Of a stretch of 64,000 nt of DNA, positions 35,583-47,414 are shown piece by piece. The stretch's first letter is position 1. Each line of letters opens with the position of its first letter. The DNA is from Oryza sativa Japonica Group (taxonomy: Eukaryota > Streptophyta > Magnoliopsida > Poales > Poaceae): contig NC_089039.1 in NCBI RefSeq assembly GCF_034140825.1, positions 27,664,501 through 27,728,500 of the forward strand, written 5' to 3'. Under the pieces are notes generated by a model. That model made no database searches, had not been told where the DNA came from, and was given only the letters and a program-made list of their open reading frames with translations. The position numbers and the translations under genes are program-made.

Positions 35583-38500
35583 ATGAGCGTGATCGACATC
35601 CTCACGCGGGTGGACTCCATCTGCAAGAAGTACGACAAGTACGACGTCGAGAGGCTCAACGGCGCCAACGTCGCCGGCGAGGACCCCTTCGCCCGCCTCT
35701 ACGGCTCCATCGACGCCGACATCAACGAATGCGTCGAGGTCTGGATGCGAATTCCCTTCCTCCTCTCTGTCTCCGCGTCCGATTTGGTGGTTGGCTGGCT
35801 CCTCCCCTCGATCTGAATCTGGGGGGCACTTTGTTTCAGAAAGCGGAGGCGGCGAAGCAGGAGAAGAACCGCGCCACGGTGGTCGCGCTCAACGCGGAGA
35901 TCCGGCGAACCAAGGCCAAGCTCGTCGAGGAGGACCTGCCCAAGCTGCAGCGCCTCGCGCTGAAGAAGGTTACTGATCTATACACTCCCCCTTCTTAGTT
36001 TGGGTGAATCATGCTAGATCTGCGGATACTGTGGCCCGAGGACTCGGTCTCTCCTTGTTTTAGTGTAGTACTCGTAGTAGCTTCCACCTTACCGCGGATG
36101 GTGGATGTCTAAATTTAGGATGACTGTAAGGAGGCTCTCGTCGTTGAGGAAGTGATTTGCATGGGCCATTTGATGTTGATGGAATGGAATTTAGGATTGG
36201 TGGACTATGTTTGATTTTTTGGGGGGAAATTTGGGGTTTCGACTGTCTGGGACTAGACTTTTCTAAATTTTACTATGAACGAGTCAAGACTTTTCATTGG
36301 ATTGCTAGAATGAACACTAATCGGGTGAAACTGGGGTCTAGATAGTCTCACAGAGGAACTCACCACATAGTCGTGTGGTTACACATTGTATTCTGTAATT
36401 GGCGTCAAATATGCTGTGCACAATCCATATGAGGTCTCTTCATCGTTTCAGTAGCCTGTGTTTATTAAAGACTAGATTTATTTATTTTAATTAGGCTATT
36501 GGGTAAAGGTGATGCAGTTGATGTTAAGCCTTCCAATATTTTCTGTTGACCCAGAACTTAATGTACTCTACATTTTAACTTGACATTGCCATAGTGTTAA
36601 CTTTGTAAGATTGTTGTTCCCTTGCTAAAGATTTCTGTCCACGCCACCTGCATGTTTGCACTAGGCAATGTGATGTCCTTGACACTCTTTCTTCATACAT
36701 GCCTGTGTTGGTTATACTATATTTTTAAAACATGCTTTTACATTATTCAATTATATGATATCTATAAATTGTACATAACAGTTTTTCACCTAGAATTTTG
36801 AAGAATTGGTTTTCAATATTTTGTTGCAACTTGCAACAGGTCAAAGGGCTCACAAAAGAGGAACTCGCGACCCGTAGTGATCTGGTTGCTGCCTTACCCG
36901 ATAGAATACAATCAATACCAGATGGTAGTTCAAGTGCAAAGAAAAATGGGACTTGGGGCGCCTCAGGATCCCGTACTGGTGGAGCCATTAAGTTTGACAC
37001 TTCTGGTTAGTAAGCATCATTCAACATATCACATGTGTGTTCTGTATATTGATATACAAAATATGCATATTTTTTTTCTTTAAAGATGTGTCCAACTTCT
37101 ACTTCCCCTACGCATCGGTTGTTCTAGATTGCAGTAAGCTGTACATTTTGCATTTGTCGGTTCATTTTATAAGTATCCTGCATGTGTATGAGGTCGCGTT
37201 TCCAATTTATGAAGGAATCCTAATATTAGGTTCATGCTTCCATATGCACATGTGCTTTTTTACGACGTCATTTTTGGTACCGCACCATCATCAATGTCAC
37301 GTGCCAACTTCTACTTTTTAGTACACTATGTTAGTGTATATTTTGATTAGGTAACTCTTGTTTCTATATCAGTATGACAGTGTTGAAATATACAACCATC
37401 AGATTGACAGAGTTTTGATCAACCATGCGTGCCATCATGCCTAAAGTTGTTTGAGCAATGGTTTTCTGTTTCTTTTCTCATCATTTCGGGCATGCTCCTG
37501 TTGGATGCTCTTGTTGGTCCTCTTGAAGGAGTCATGAGCTGACTGATTAACCATGCGTGCAGTCATGCCTAAAGTTGTTTGAGCAATGGTTTTTCTGTTT
37601 CTTTTCTCATCATTTCGGGCATGATCCTGTTAGATGCTTTTGTTGGTCCTCTTGAAGGAGCCATGAGCTGACCTACTTTCCCGCTTGCCACATACAGATG
37701 GCAACTTTGATGATGAGTACTTTAAGGGAACAGAAGAATCAAATCAGTTTCGTCGGGAATATGAGATGCGCAAAATGAAACAGGTAATATATTAATTCCC
37801 CGAACACGCTTTTCTTCCTTTTCATTTTTGGCTACTGCTGGAAGTGGGATTTCTTATGTAAGGTGACCTGTGTATGGAATTGAAATTCTGCAGGATGAAG
37901 GTTTGGATATTATCGGTGAAGGGCTGGAAACTCTGAAAAACATGGCATCTGATATGAATGAGGTTGGTTGCTGTGCTTCATCTTGAGTTATACAATACTA
38001 TACGATGCAATGGTTATATGAAACATAGTTACCATGCTCAATTTTTGTGATCATCAGGAACTGGATAGGCAAGTTCCCTTGATGGATGAAATGGACGAGA
38101 AGGTTGGTTCTCCAATAGCCATGGATTCCTCTTCTGCAATTGTGCAATATCCAGCAATGCTTAGTTTATTTATCTCTTATTTATATGGTGTACTGATGAA
38201 TGTAGGTGGATAGAGCCAACACAGATTTGAAGAATACCAACGTCAGACTAAAAGAGACCGTTCTTCAGGTAACACCTAGCACTAACTTCCCTTGGCATGC
38301 TTGGTTGATTGCTTGAGTTAAATACTTATTCGCTTCTCCTCGTGAACTGTTATCAGCTGAGATCTAGTCGCAACTTCTGCATTGATATCGTCCTGCTCTG
38401 TGTTATTCTTGGTATTGCGGCTTATCTTTACAAGTAAGTGTTTTTGTTTCCAGACAAGCTTCAATACCGAAGTAAACAATCTTCTCGACATTCTCTCTTT

Positions 38501-38649
38501 ACACGACATAAGACCATTCCCACATTCTTAATTATATTTCTTGCATATTTTCTTTTAGTCATACTAGTGAGGTAGCTTGTTACTATAGTTGTTAGACCAT
38601 TTGCTAATATTTCTCCACGCTTTCGTGTTGCAGTGTTCTAAAAAAGTGA
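35583..38649 (+). CDS. SYP71: Qc-SNARE syntaxin SYP71
   Basis: Nine exons join to 268 residues, close to Arabidopsis SYP71 (about 266): 35583-35738, 35840-35968, 36840-37005, 37698-37783, 37894-37962, 38058-38102, 38206-38268, 38357-38433, 38634-38649. The start MSVIDILTRVDSICKKYDKYD is the SYP7 signature. The SNARE helix runs from about 178 to 240, with the zero-layer glutamine at Gln207 (ELDRQVPLMDEMDEKV). A single membrane anchor (about 247-263, IDIVLLCVILGIAAYLY) and a short NVLK tail follow. SYP7 proteins act at the plasma membrane and ER in vesicle fusion, including cytokinesis. From memory, OsSYP71 has been linked to oxidative-stress and blast tolerance. The last exon has only 16 bases. 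Intron 3 carries a 128 bp tandem duplication. Confidence 0.96.
37421..37676 (+). repeat. 128 bp tandem duplication in SYP71 intron 3
   Basis: Two adjacent copies start aaccatgcgtgc at 37421 and 37549 and run through gttggtcctcttgaagga to catgagctgac. They differ at only a handful of positions. The second copy ends about 20 bases before the acceptor of exon 4. Confidence 0.9.
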
Positions 38650-39131
38650 GACCGGACTGTGCCATGGATCTATTTTCCACGTCTTCCGGTGATGGATGGA
38701 TGAGTTTCGACGTGTCCACGAGCTGTTCCCTTTATTTTTATCTCATCTGTGTAATAGTAGTATGGTGTTCTTCCGGGACTTGCGAACATCCTTGTTGAAA
38801 GTTGAAACAGTGAGCATTGTGCGTGCGAAAACCTGACGTCTTCTGTACATCTGCGAGTTTAATTCTTAGCAAGAGCGTATCAAACATTCTGTTATGAACT
38901 ATGTAAACCTTCTCATGTATATTCATTGCATCAGTTCTTTGGTTGTGCCATCACGTTTTGTGTTTTGAAGTGTTACTATAACACACATAGAAAAAACTTC
39001 TCTTCATGGAATTCATTCATAAGAGGATAGAAATCGAACCAAAATCAAAGGCAGTTAATTCACCAAAATTTACCAAACTTGTTTTATTACTCTTCCAAAA
39101 TTCATGTGAAATCTCTCCAATTCTAGTATGC
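38650..39131. other. SYP71 3' untranslated region and short intergenic DNA
   Basis: The first 250-300 bases are probably the SYP71 trailer. No other gene or bounded repeat lies before the tandem array at 39132. Confidence 0.4.
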
Positions 39132-39298
39132 GTTTGATCCTACTGTTACAATCGCGGGAGCTGGATTTACCAAACCGTTTGAGATGGCCCTACTGTTACA
39201 ATCGCGGGAGCAAGGGAGGTGCTGGGTTTACCAAACCGTTTAGGATGGACCTATTGTTACAATCGCCGGACCGAGAGAGGTGCAGGGTTTACCAAACC
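39132..39298 (+). repeat. 61 bp tandem array upstream of ASF1
   Basis: One partial copy (39132-39176) and two full 61 bp copies (39177-39237, 39238-39298) share ctattgttacaatcg-type and gggtttaccaaacc blocks. Each copy ends in a sequence that looks like one end of the small element that follows. The array lies about 460-630 bp upstream of the ASF1 start codon. Confidence 0.85.
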
Positions 39299-39463
39299 GT
39301 TTGGGGGGTTTATAGTTTGATGGTTACCGCGGTAACCACGTGATTATCATGAAAATCACACGGTTACCAGTTTACCACAAGTGATATCATAATTTTAAAA
39401 ACTGATAAGATTATCGCATGTAATAACTACGAGAATAGTACGGTTTTGGTTTTGTAAACCCTG
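39283..39463. mobile_element. possible small hAT-type element, 181 bp
   Basis: The ends pair as CAGGGTTTACCAAACCG and the inverse of GGTTTTGTAAACCCTG; CAGGG termini are typical of hAT transposons. The interior has ggttaccgcggtaacc and related palindromes. The 8 bp flanks match only weakly, so target duplication is not proven. Confidence 0.45.
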
Positions 39464-39762
39464 GGAGGCGTACTAAAATTGGGGAATCTCGTGAAGTCTC
39501 TCCTCCCTCTCAGTTTTCCCGTTCGTCTCCAAACCTGCGAGAGGCGGCTCCCTCCCGCCATCCCGATTTGGCTTCCCGCCCCAATTCCCGCCGCCGCATA
39601 AACCCTCCACAAAAGGGCTCCTCCGCCCTCGCCTCTCCCTCCCCATCTCGCCTCGCCGCTCTCCAACCCATCGCCGCGGCCGCGCGCGATTCCTCGCCTC
39701 CGCGGCGAGCCTCTCCTCTCTTCCTCCGCCCGGCGGCGTTGGCGTTGGCGGCGGCGGCGGCG

Positions 39763-42489
39763 ATGAGCGCGGTGAACATAACCAACGTGGCGGTGCTGGA
39801 CAACCCCACCGCCTTCCTCAATCCCTTCCAGTTCGAGATCTCCTACGAGTGCCTCATCCCCCTCGACGACGGTAAGGCCTGCCTCCCCTTACCTCCTCCT
39901 CCTCCTCCTGGTTCCGTTGGCGCGTGGCGGCGTGCTAGGGTTTCGTGTGGTTGGGGGTGTTCGTTGGGTGCCGTCTCGATTCGGCGATGCTGGGCTTTGG
40001 GCCGTGTTGGTTTCGTTGTCGTTAGCATGTAAAGTCCGGAAGTTGGGGAGTGATGCATGACTCTACCATGGGTTCCATTTTTTCCACCACAACCAGATAA
40101 ATTTTGTGATGTGGGTGGTAATATATCATGTTGATTTCATTCATGGTGAATGATAGCGTTTTGTGTAATTGGCAGGCTAATAGCGAATGCTGCACACACT
40201 CTAGCATGTTTCTTATGCATTGGCCAGCTTGACAAATCAGAGGAATCACTTGTTTCTTTTTTGTTCGAAAGAAGAAGAATGTGGGATAATAACTAGGAAC
40301 TTAGTATGAAATTAAGAGATAATCAAAATATTTTTGCCCGGCATTTAATCATAGGCGAAACTAAGGAATTACTTGTTTCTTTTTTCTTAGAAAGAAGAAT
40401 ATGTGATACTAACTAGGAACTCAGCATCAAATTGAGAAAGAAGTAAAATATTTCTGCCGAGCATTTAATCATAGTCTTGTCTCTTTTTCCACTGAGAGAA
40501 GAATTATATGGGATACTAACTAGGAACTTAGTATCAAATTAAGAAAGAAGTAAAATATTTCTGCTGAGCATTTAATCATAGGCAAAATGGTGAGCACCGA
40601 GAGCAGGGCTCGAACGCAGGTCACATGGATATAAGGCAAGATCTTTGCCATTGAGCTATGTGCCAGTTCTCAAGGAACCACTTGTTTCATTTATCATCTT
40701 TTGATTCATGACCAAATTAGTCGATGGGTTGATGAAAGACTAATATTTCTCGTAGAAGGCACCTTGCTAGTTGCTTGGCCACAGCTTGCAGAAGTGCGCC
40801 GAGACAGAAGTTGATGCTCTTTGTTTTGTTAGCTTCTCCTTTGCCTTAGTTAGGGATCAGTTCAAGTTGCAAAATTAATTGTCACGGAGTTCTCTAGTAT
40901 TGGTATTATGTTGGATATGTTCTTTGTTCCTCATGGCAGTATGTTATGATATCGAATCTAGCCTACCAGTTTATAGATTGATCTTGTTAGTGTCTGTTGT
41001 CAGGATGTTTGGTGCTACCCCTTTTCAATATGCGATAATAGACTAGTAGTGTAGCTGACACACTTTACGCAAATGTCACAGACAAATTTATGCCCATCAA
41101 TTGAATGCGCAGTAAAACAACGAATTGGGAATTTTTTTAAGAAGAAAGACCCAAGTTTCTCAGATTGACTCCATGGTTTCAGAAAAGAGGTTATCCTACA
41201 TATGTGTAGGATGAATGATCCCTTCAGATAATTGGTTTTTGATTGGTTACAAACCTTGTAATTTCAGTTCCCATGTTTGTTTGTAAATATTTATAAATAT
41301 TTTCCTAATAAAGAAAAAACTACTGGGCAAGGCCTGGTAGCTGACTGTGAATTTATACTTTTCCTCTATTGTTTTTGTTGAGGGCTTAGTCAATTGCAGA
41401 AAAAAAAATGATATTTTGCCTGTCACAACCTGGAGTTTTCGTCCCAAGATGTCAGATTCCCTCTCCTATCTTCATCGATTCTGGTAGATTGTTCTACTGT
41501 ATTAACTATCCTTCTGCAAGACATCATCTAGTGTCCTGGTGTGTCTGAGATTCTACAACATTCGATTGAGATCATTCTGTCTTGATTGTGTGTTATTGGT
41601 GTTGATCATTATCAAGGGACCTTGAAGTGTTCAGAGATGTTTCTCTTTTGTGCAATGATAGACAGGAAATGTGCTGCTTTTCTTCTCTAGCCTCTACTCT
41701 ATTGGTTCTGGTTTGTTGATAATTGCACAAAGTAACATGCGTGTTGGACAGTGGCAAGATATGCTATATGTGCTTTTAATTTGCCTATTTCATTTCTTGA
41801 GGGTATGTGATGATAAAAAGGTTTGTTGATTTACCTTTTAGATCTGGAGTGGAAGCTTATATATGTTGGATCTGCTGAAGATGAAAATTATGACCAACAA
41901 TTAGAGAGTGTGCTTGTTGGCCCCGTCAATGTTGGGACCTACCGTTTTGTACTCCAGGTAAATTTGGTTTTGCTATACTAAAATACTAATATTTTGATTC
42001 CAATATCTTTATAGTGCACAATGGATCCAGAAACCCTACCACACTTTCGTTCCTTGTTTATTTTTTCTGCTTCAATTAAGCCTTAAACTCAGATTACAGA
42101 ACTATTAAATTTTGCATCTCAAAATTGATGTGCCATTACCATTTTAGGCTGACCCACCGGATCCCTCAAAGATCCGTGAAGAAGACATAATCGGCGTCAC
42201 TGTGCTGCTATTGACATGTTCCTACATGGGACAGGAGTTCATGAGAGTAGGTTACTATGTGAACAATGATTATGACGATGAGCAACTGAGGGAGGAACCC
42301 CCGGCAAAGCTTCTAATAGACAGGGTGCAGAGGAACATTCTGGCTGACAAGCCCCGAGTCACCAAGTTCCCAATCAACTTCCATCCTGAACCCAGTACGA
42401 GCGCAGGGCAGCAGCAGCAGGAGCCACAGACAGCTTCGCCGGAAAACCACACAGGCGGTGAAGGAAGTAAGCCCGCTGCTGATCAATGA
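39763..42489 (+). CDS. ASF1: histone chaperone ASF1
   Basis: Three exons join to 188 residues: 39763-39871, 41842-41957, 42148-42489. The start MSAVNITNVAVLDNP is near-invariant in ASF1, so I chose it over an in-frame ATG 65 codons upstream. The conserved core covers about 1-155 (immunoglobulin-like fold). Residues known in yeast and human to grip the H3-H4 dimer are kept: Asp88, Val94, Arg108 and Tyr112 in IIGVTVLLLTC and EFMRVGYYVNNDY. The tail after 155 is Gln/Ser/Glu-rich and variable, as in plants. ASF1 hands H3-H4 to CAF-1 and HIRA during replication and transcription. Intron 1 is nearly 2 kb and contains a SINE. A small LTR element begins 256 bp after the stop. Confidence 0.97.
40257..40664 (-). 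mobile_element. tRNA-derived SINE with triplicated tail, in ASF1 intron 1
   Basis: On the minus strand the head (40664 to about 40590) is tRNA-like: A box TAGCTCAATGGC (near 40659-40648) and B box GCGTTCGAGCCC (near 40616-40605). It is followed by a body repeated three times, each with tatgattaaatgc and ctaagttcctagttagtatc blocks and an A/pyrimidine-rich end. The block starts are 120 and 107 bp apart (40341, 40461, 40568). Similar flanks, aggaatcacttgtttc (40241-40256) and aggaaccacttgtttc (from 40673), look like the target duplication. A third related copy (aggaattacttgtttc, near 40375) lies inside. Confidence 0.65.
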
Positions 42490-42744
42490 TCAGAGTGGGG
42501 ATGCTAACATTTTGATGCCCGTGCCTTTTAGGATATCTTGTGATGCTGTGAGAGTGGTGATTATGCTTCTTCATTCTCCTAGGTTTGTCATTGGTGTCTC
42601 GTCTTTTGGAAGGCAAATTGTTCCCTAGTTCCTGGTGGTTGCTGAAAACTGTATGTTCTCTTGAAATCTGCCAATCTGGTTAAGAGTACTTGCGCAAGTT
42701 CTGTTTCATCAAATGCTGGATGCTTCTTTTGTCTAGACTATAGT

Positions 42745-44516
42745 TGTTGAGTATTATGTGTTTAGGGGTATATTAGTAATTTCCTATCTCTATTGTACTC
42801 ATATATGCCCTTTGGGCTAACACAATAGCAACTGTTCATTCTCCAATTTCCCCTAAATTGTGACATGGTATCAGAGCAAGAGCAAGGGATCAAACCCTAA
42901 CGTCGATCCGGAGTCCACGCCGGCACGCCGGTGGCAGCTCGCCACCGGCGAGCCCATCCAATCCGTGCACATCCTCGTCAGCTTCGTCGTCCACCACCGT
43001 CGAGCCGTCAATCGTGGCAGCCAATCGTTTCGTCGTTCGTCCACAAGCAGCAAGCAGATCCAGTCAGCACAAGCAACAAGCAGCATCAAGCAATCAAATC
43101 CACAAGCAAGCAGCGGATGCATGAACAAGCATTCAGATCCAGTTCTTCGTCACCACGTCAGTCGTAGCCAGGCCGTACTCGTCGCGGATCTTGTCGTCGC
43201 GTCTCGCCGTGGCTCGTCGTTGTCGCCGCATTCCCATTGGCCGGTCGCGGCGCTCTCTTCATCGCCGCCAGCGCCGTCCTCCTCCCATGTCAGTCGTCCA
43301 GCTTTCCGTCCGCCGCCTGCGCGCGTGACCATCTGCATCGTCGCCGCACAGGTCAAGGTCCTGGTCCTCTTGGTCTAGCCTGCTCTGTTCTCTCTGCTTC
43401 TCCACATAGATGCTTGGAGACTGGTTACTGGACTTAACAGCAACAAGCCATCGTCTTCCCTAATATCAAGTAGCAGCGACAGCAATTTGCAAGTGTCATG
43501 CAGATCCACCTTGTTCCATATTCAAACATCAACAAATAGCAGTAGAGAAGCCCATATCGAGTTATGCTTCCCTCATCATGCAGCCGGCCTCTGCTCTTGC
43601 CGGATTTGTGAAGCCATCCATAGTCTCAACTATCTTGATTGTTGAATTGTTCCATCAACAGATCTATTTTGTGTTTGCTATGCTTGCTTACTGCTGCCAT
43701 CAACAAGTCAATTAATATCCTTTGGTCTTGCAAACATATCATTGTGCTTCAGTTTGAGATAGGCAACAGAAAACCAAGGCACAGCCCTGTGCATGTCCTT
43801 TTGATTTTGATATTGCTTCTTGTCATCTGCATCAATTGTTCTCTTATGTCTTTTGCTAGTATCCTAAGTCATTTGCTAGTATATCAATGTCATCTACAAA
43901 TCAATTTCCTATGTTTCCTATCAAGTCCATCAAAGTCCATCGGTTCGTCGAAGTCATGCTTGTCAATCATTATCACTATCTCGCTCGCTCCATGTCGAAG
44001 TTAGCCTTCTATCATCACCAGAAGCTCCACGTCGGAGCTGATCTTTGTCATATCACCAGCTCCCCATCGGAGTTGACATCATCATCAATCATTGAAGGGC
44101 CGAAGAACAGTTTGTGAAGGTCCTTCATCTCGTCATCATCACCGTCTCTGAATCAGTGAAGAGCCAAAGAACAGTTTGTGAAGGCTTTTGGTACTAAGGG
44201 CTGAAGAACAGTTTGTGAAGGCTCGAGGTCTACTTCATTGAGGATAGGATGGTTTTCTCTTCTTCTAATTCATTCAAGAGCAATGCTTCGACAACATCTT
44301 CAAACATGGACTTTGTATTTATAGTAGTGTGTCATTTATCTTGTGTTTAGTTTCAAATGCAATGCTATTGTATACACATTGCATTTGAGCAGGGGTGTTG
44401 AGTATTATGTGTTTAGGGGTATATTAGTAATTTCCTATCTCTATTGTACTCATATATGCCCTTTGGGCTAACACAATAGCAACTGTTCATTCTCCAATTT
44501 CCCCTAAATTGTGACA
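42745..44516 (+). mobile_element. small copia-type LTR element (TRIM-like), 1.77 kb
   Basis: Two 121 bp direct repeats (42745-42865 and 44396-44516), starting TGTTGAG and ending TGACA, appear identical by eye. Directly after the left one is TGGTATCAGAGC, the primer-binding site complementary to initiator tRNA-Met used by plant copia elements. A purine-rich stretch (gagcagggg) precedes the right one. The interior has no recognisable gag or pol, so it is non-autonomous. It otherwise looks whole, and identical ends suggest a recent insertion. The flanks atagt and atagg match at 4 of 5 positions. Near the right end a 19 bp block (gaagaacagtttgtgaagg type) occurs three times (44102, 44166, 44203). 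Confidence 0.85.
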
Positions 44517-46811
44517 ATAGGGTATGATCCGGAAACAATAGGCCAAGAGAACCCATTATTAGTCATGGGTCCTGTGTTTGTGGTCTAGATTACTGTAACT
44601 AACCGGAATCCTTTTGCGCACTTCTGCAAGTTAAATGGTATGATCCGTAAGCGGGATGCTTGTTCAGCCTCAATTTTCATGATTTGGCTTGCGAAATGAG
44701 ATAGTTCTGAATGTCTGATGCAGTGTAACAGCTGATGTATTGTGGTGTCTGAAATCAGATGCTACATTAGTATATCCTGTGTATTTGGTGTATCTACTTG
44801 TGCCGGTGGTCTTTGAATCGAGTGTCTGTTTAGTTCCTAGCAACTGCAGCTTCTCACAAAAGCTTCAGTTTCCCTAAACAGTCCATAAACAGTCCATATT
44901 ATTACCTAGTAGATTCTAAAAATCTATGGCTGTAGAATTTAAAAAGTAAACTAGAAACCATATTTTGAAAAAGCCTAGCTTCTCTAAATCTCAGATTCTT
45001 AGAATTTTAAGTTCTCATAAACAAGTCTAAGCTGTGTGGCACCAGCATTCGAAGTCTCACACCATGGTCTCTTTGTCTGGAGAAGTGAAAAAGGTTCGGT
45101 GTTTCGCCCGCCTGCGCCGCTACCTTATCCGGTTATCGCTATAAATAAACCATCTGAAGCATGAGGCGATTCTGACGCTGCGTTGGTTTGGATCGGCACG
45201 CCTGCTCGGACGCGGTAGCAATGCCGATCACGCTGCCGCAGTGAGTCAGCGCGCGCACTCGCATGCCGTCTTTTCGGCAAACCGACGTCTTGGCGACAGC
45301 GACCATCGGCTGCAGGCTGTTTCCTCGAGAATTCCTGATGGCACCGCCGGTGGATGCAGGCTTCTGCATTGCCGCATCAGACATTCAGATCTGCCAAATT
45401 TGTCACATAGGTTTTCAGTTTTCTATAGATCTTTGAACTTCAAATTGCGTGTGCTGTAACTCACAGTAGAACCCTGCAAAAAACATTGCCATATGCATAT
45501 AGTCGACGCCGAACTACTACTACTTGAGTTCTCTCTGTCCTCACATATAAAAATCGACAGCATCTTCAGCTGGTTCCATGAAGAAGACGACGCATAATGT
45601 GTTGCATAATTGCAAGAAGCCATGAGCAGGCACTGTACAAATCCCAGTGTGTTACAGGTTGGAAAGCTTTGGCCTGTAGTCTGTAGCAGAGCCCCTAGTT
45701 TTCCTCTCCCGGGCCAAGACATCCACTGCACACAGATCAACAAGCGATGTGACGGTGAAGTGATAACAGGAGGCCGGAAAAGGCAAGAACTTTTGATTAA
45801 CTGACGGAAGTGCCAATCCAAAAGAGGACCCGGCAAACATCTCTGCCAGTATCGCCTGTACTTGTTCACTGATCCACTGTAGCTGTTCTATTCGATTCGA
45901 TTCAGATTTTATTATAAACTCCTCCATGATTCGTGATGCATATCATTGCGTGGGGTATTTTCCGTGCTACTCTGTCTGTCTCAGTGCAGAGTATTTGGTT
46001 TAGCTGTCAGAGGATCATCATAGTGTGTTAAGCTTCGGTTGTTAACGTGGGTACTCTGGTGCCGGGACAGAACGACCACCATGTCAGCTGGGTGGGGTGG
46101 GTACATACTAGCACATAGAGACTGAATCAGTTTGATCTTTTCTAGTAGCCTGTTTATAATTATCTTGGCAAGAATGCAATATACTATGAAGAGATGTATG
46201 CTAGGAAAACACCACCAGGGTAGGGTGGTAGAGTTCTTTTTTTCTTTTGAAGGAAAGGTGAAAACTTTGACATTTTCAATGGTAAACAATGTATCCGTCG
46301 TTAGCGATGTGTCCGTAATAACTTCATCAATCTCAAAGATATGCTAGGTGTAGGATATGTGTATGTACGTTTATAAAAAACATATGTGCGCTTGTACTGT
46401 GTTTCTAAAAAATAAAAAGCCTCAACAAGATTCGCTCACCAATGCTAACATGCCTTTCTTGAATTGGAGGATTTTCATAGTATTTATAGAGGATTCAATT
46501 TCTTGGGATTTTTATTCCTATGGTATACTTCGGATTGAAACAATGGAACTTTGAATATCCTATGAATTTGGTTGTTTCAATTCCAAAGAAAAATAAGTAT
46601 GAGCTCAAACTCTTGTATGCATTATATTCCTTTCTCTATCTAGTCTCTCCCCTATCCAAACAAATTTCCTGAAAAGTTTATATTCCTATGTTTGATTCGT
46701 ATTCTCGTGACCTAAAATTCTGCAGACAAGAGCATAGCATTCTATTAGTATGTTTTTTTCTTTCTCTGTTTTATAAATCTTACTCTCTTTATTTATGTTT
46801 TATAAACCTTA
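44517..46811. other. intergenic, no gene seen
   Basis: Mixed sequence without coding evidence. A block at about 44830-45035 has tgtttagttcctagcaac on one side and cataaacaagtcta on the other, suggesting a worn MITE, but its ends are not convincing. Frames near 45423-45869 lack domains. Confidence 0.35.
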
Positions 46812-47069
46812 CTCTCTTCGTTTCAGATTATAAGTTGTTTTGACTTTGGTTACAATCAAACCGCTTTAAATTTATCTAAGTTTGTAGAAAAAAGTAGTAA
46901 CATTTTCAACCCAATACAAATAAACTATGAAAATGTATTTAATTATAGATTTAATAAAATTAATCTAGTGTTATAAATATTATTATATTGTTTATACAAA
47001 CTTAATTAAATTTAAAGTAATTTGATTTAGAGTAAAGTAAAAATAATTTATAATATAAAACAGAGCGAG
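46812..47069. mobile_element. Stowaway MITE, 258 bp
   Basis: The ends pair as ctctcttcgtttcagattat and the inverse of ataatataaaacagagcgag, with flanking TA (46810-46811, 47070-47071). It lies about 345 bp upstream of the MATE start codon. Confidence 0.72.
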
Positions 47070-47345
47070 TATTTCAAAGCATTCCTAAAATATTCACAGT
47101 GTAGTTGTTTTATTTAGCCAGTATTTTTTTTTGAGGGGGGGATGCTCACTCGTATAAAACTTTGCATTCTACTTTTAACCCGCAGTATAAAATTAGGACG
47201 CCACATTTGACACTTTGACATAACAACCTTCCCATAACTCCTGTTTTAACCCGCCGCTGATCGCGAGAGTCCTTTCCCATTAAAACCCCCCCGCCCACCA
47301 GCGCCGAGACACAGACACCAAAGCCGTCTCTGAGAAGAAGAGAGG

Positions 47346-47368
47346 GAGAGAGAGAGAGAGAGAGAGAG
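47346..47368 (+). repeat. (GA) microsatellite in the MATE 5' leader
   Basis: About eleven to twelve GA units, 46 bp before the start codon. GA/CT tracts in leaders are common in rice, can bind GAGA-type (BBR/BPC) factors and vary between lines. Confidence 0.85.
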
Positions 47369-47414
47369 CTCGGTCGGTGGAGGCGACGACGACGACGCGC
47401 GCACTGCGGCCGCC

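Noticed and set aside
34454-35586. Frames of 181 and 280 codons before SYP71
   Set aside because: They run through the MULE arm and its end into the SYP71 leader, with no domain and no conserved start.
37421-37676. CRISPR-like repeat
   Set aside because: There are only two long copies, directly adjacent without spacers, in a plant intron.
40590-40664. Possible tRNA gene on the minus strand
   Set aside because: A and B box sequences are present, but the arms do not fold into a full cloverleaf, and the sequence continues into a repeated body with A-rich ends. A SINE head explains it better.
42860-43378. 172-codon frame after ASF1, as a possible extra gene
   Set aside because: It starts at the primer-binding site of the LTR element and has a low-complexity Ser/His/Gln composition with no known domain.
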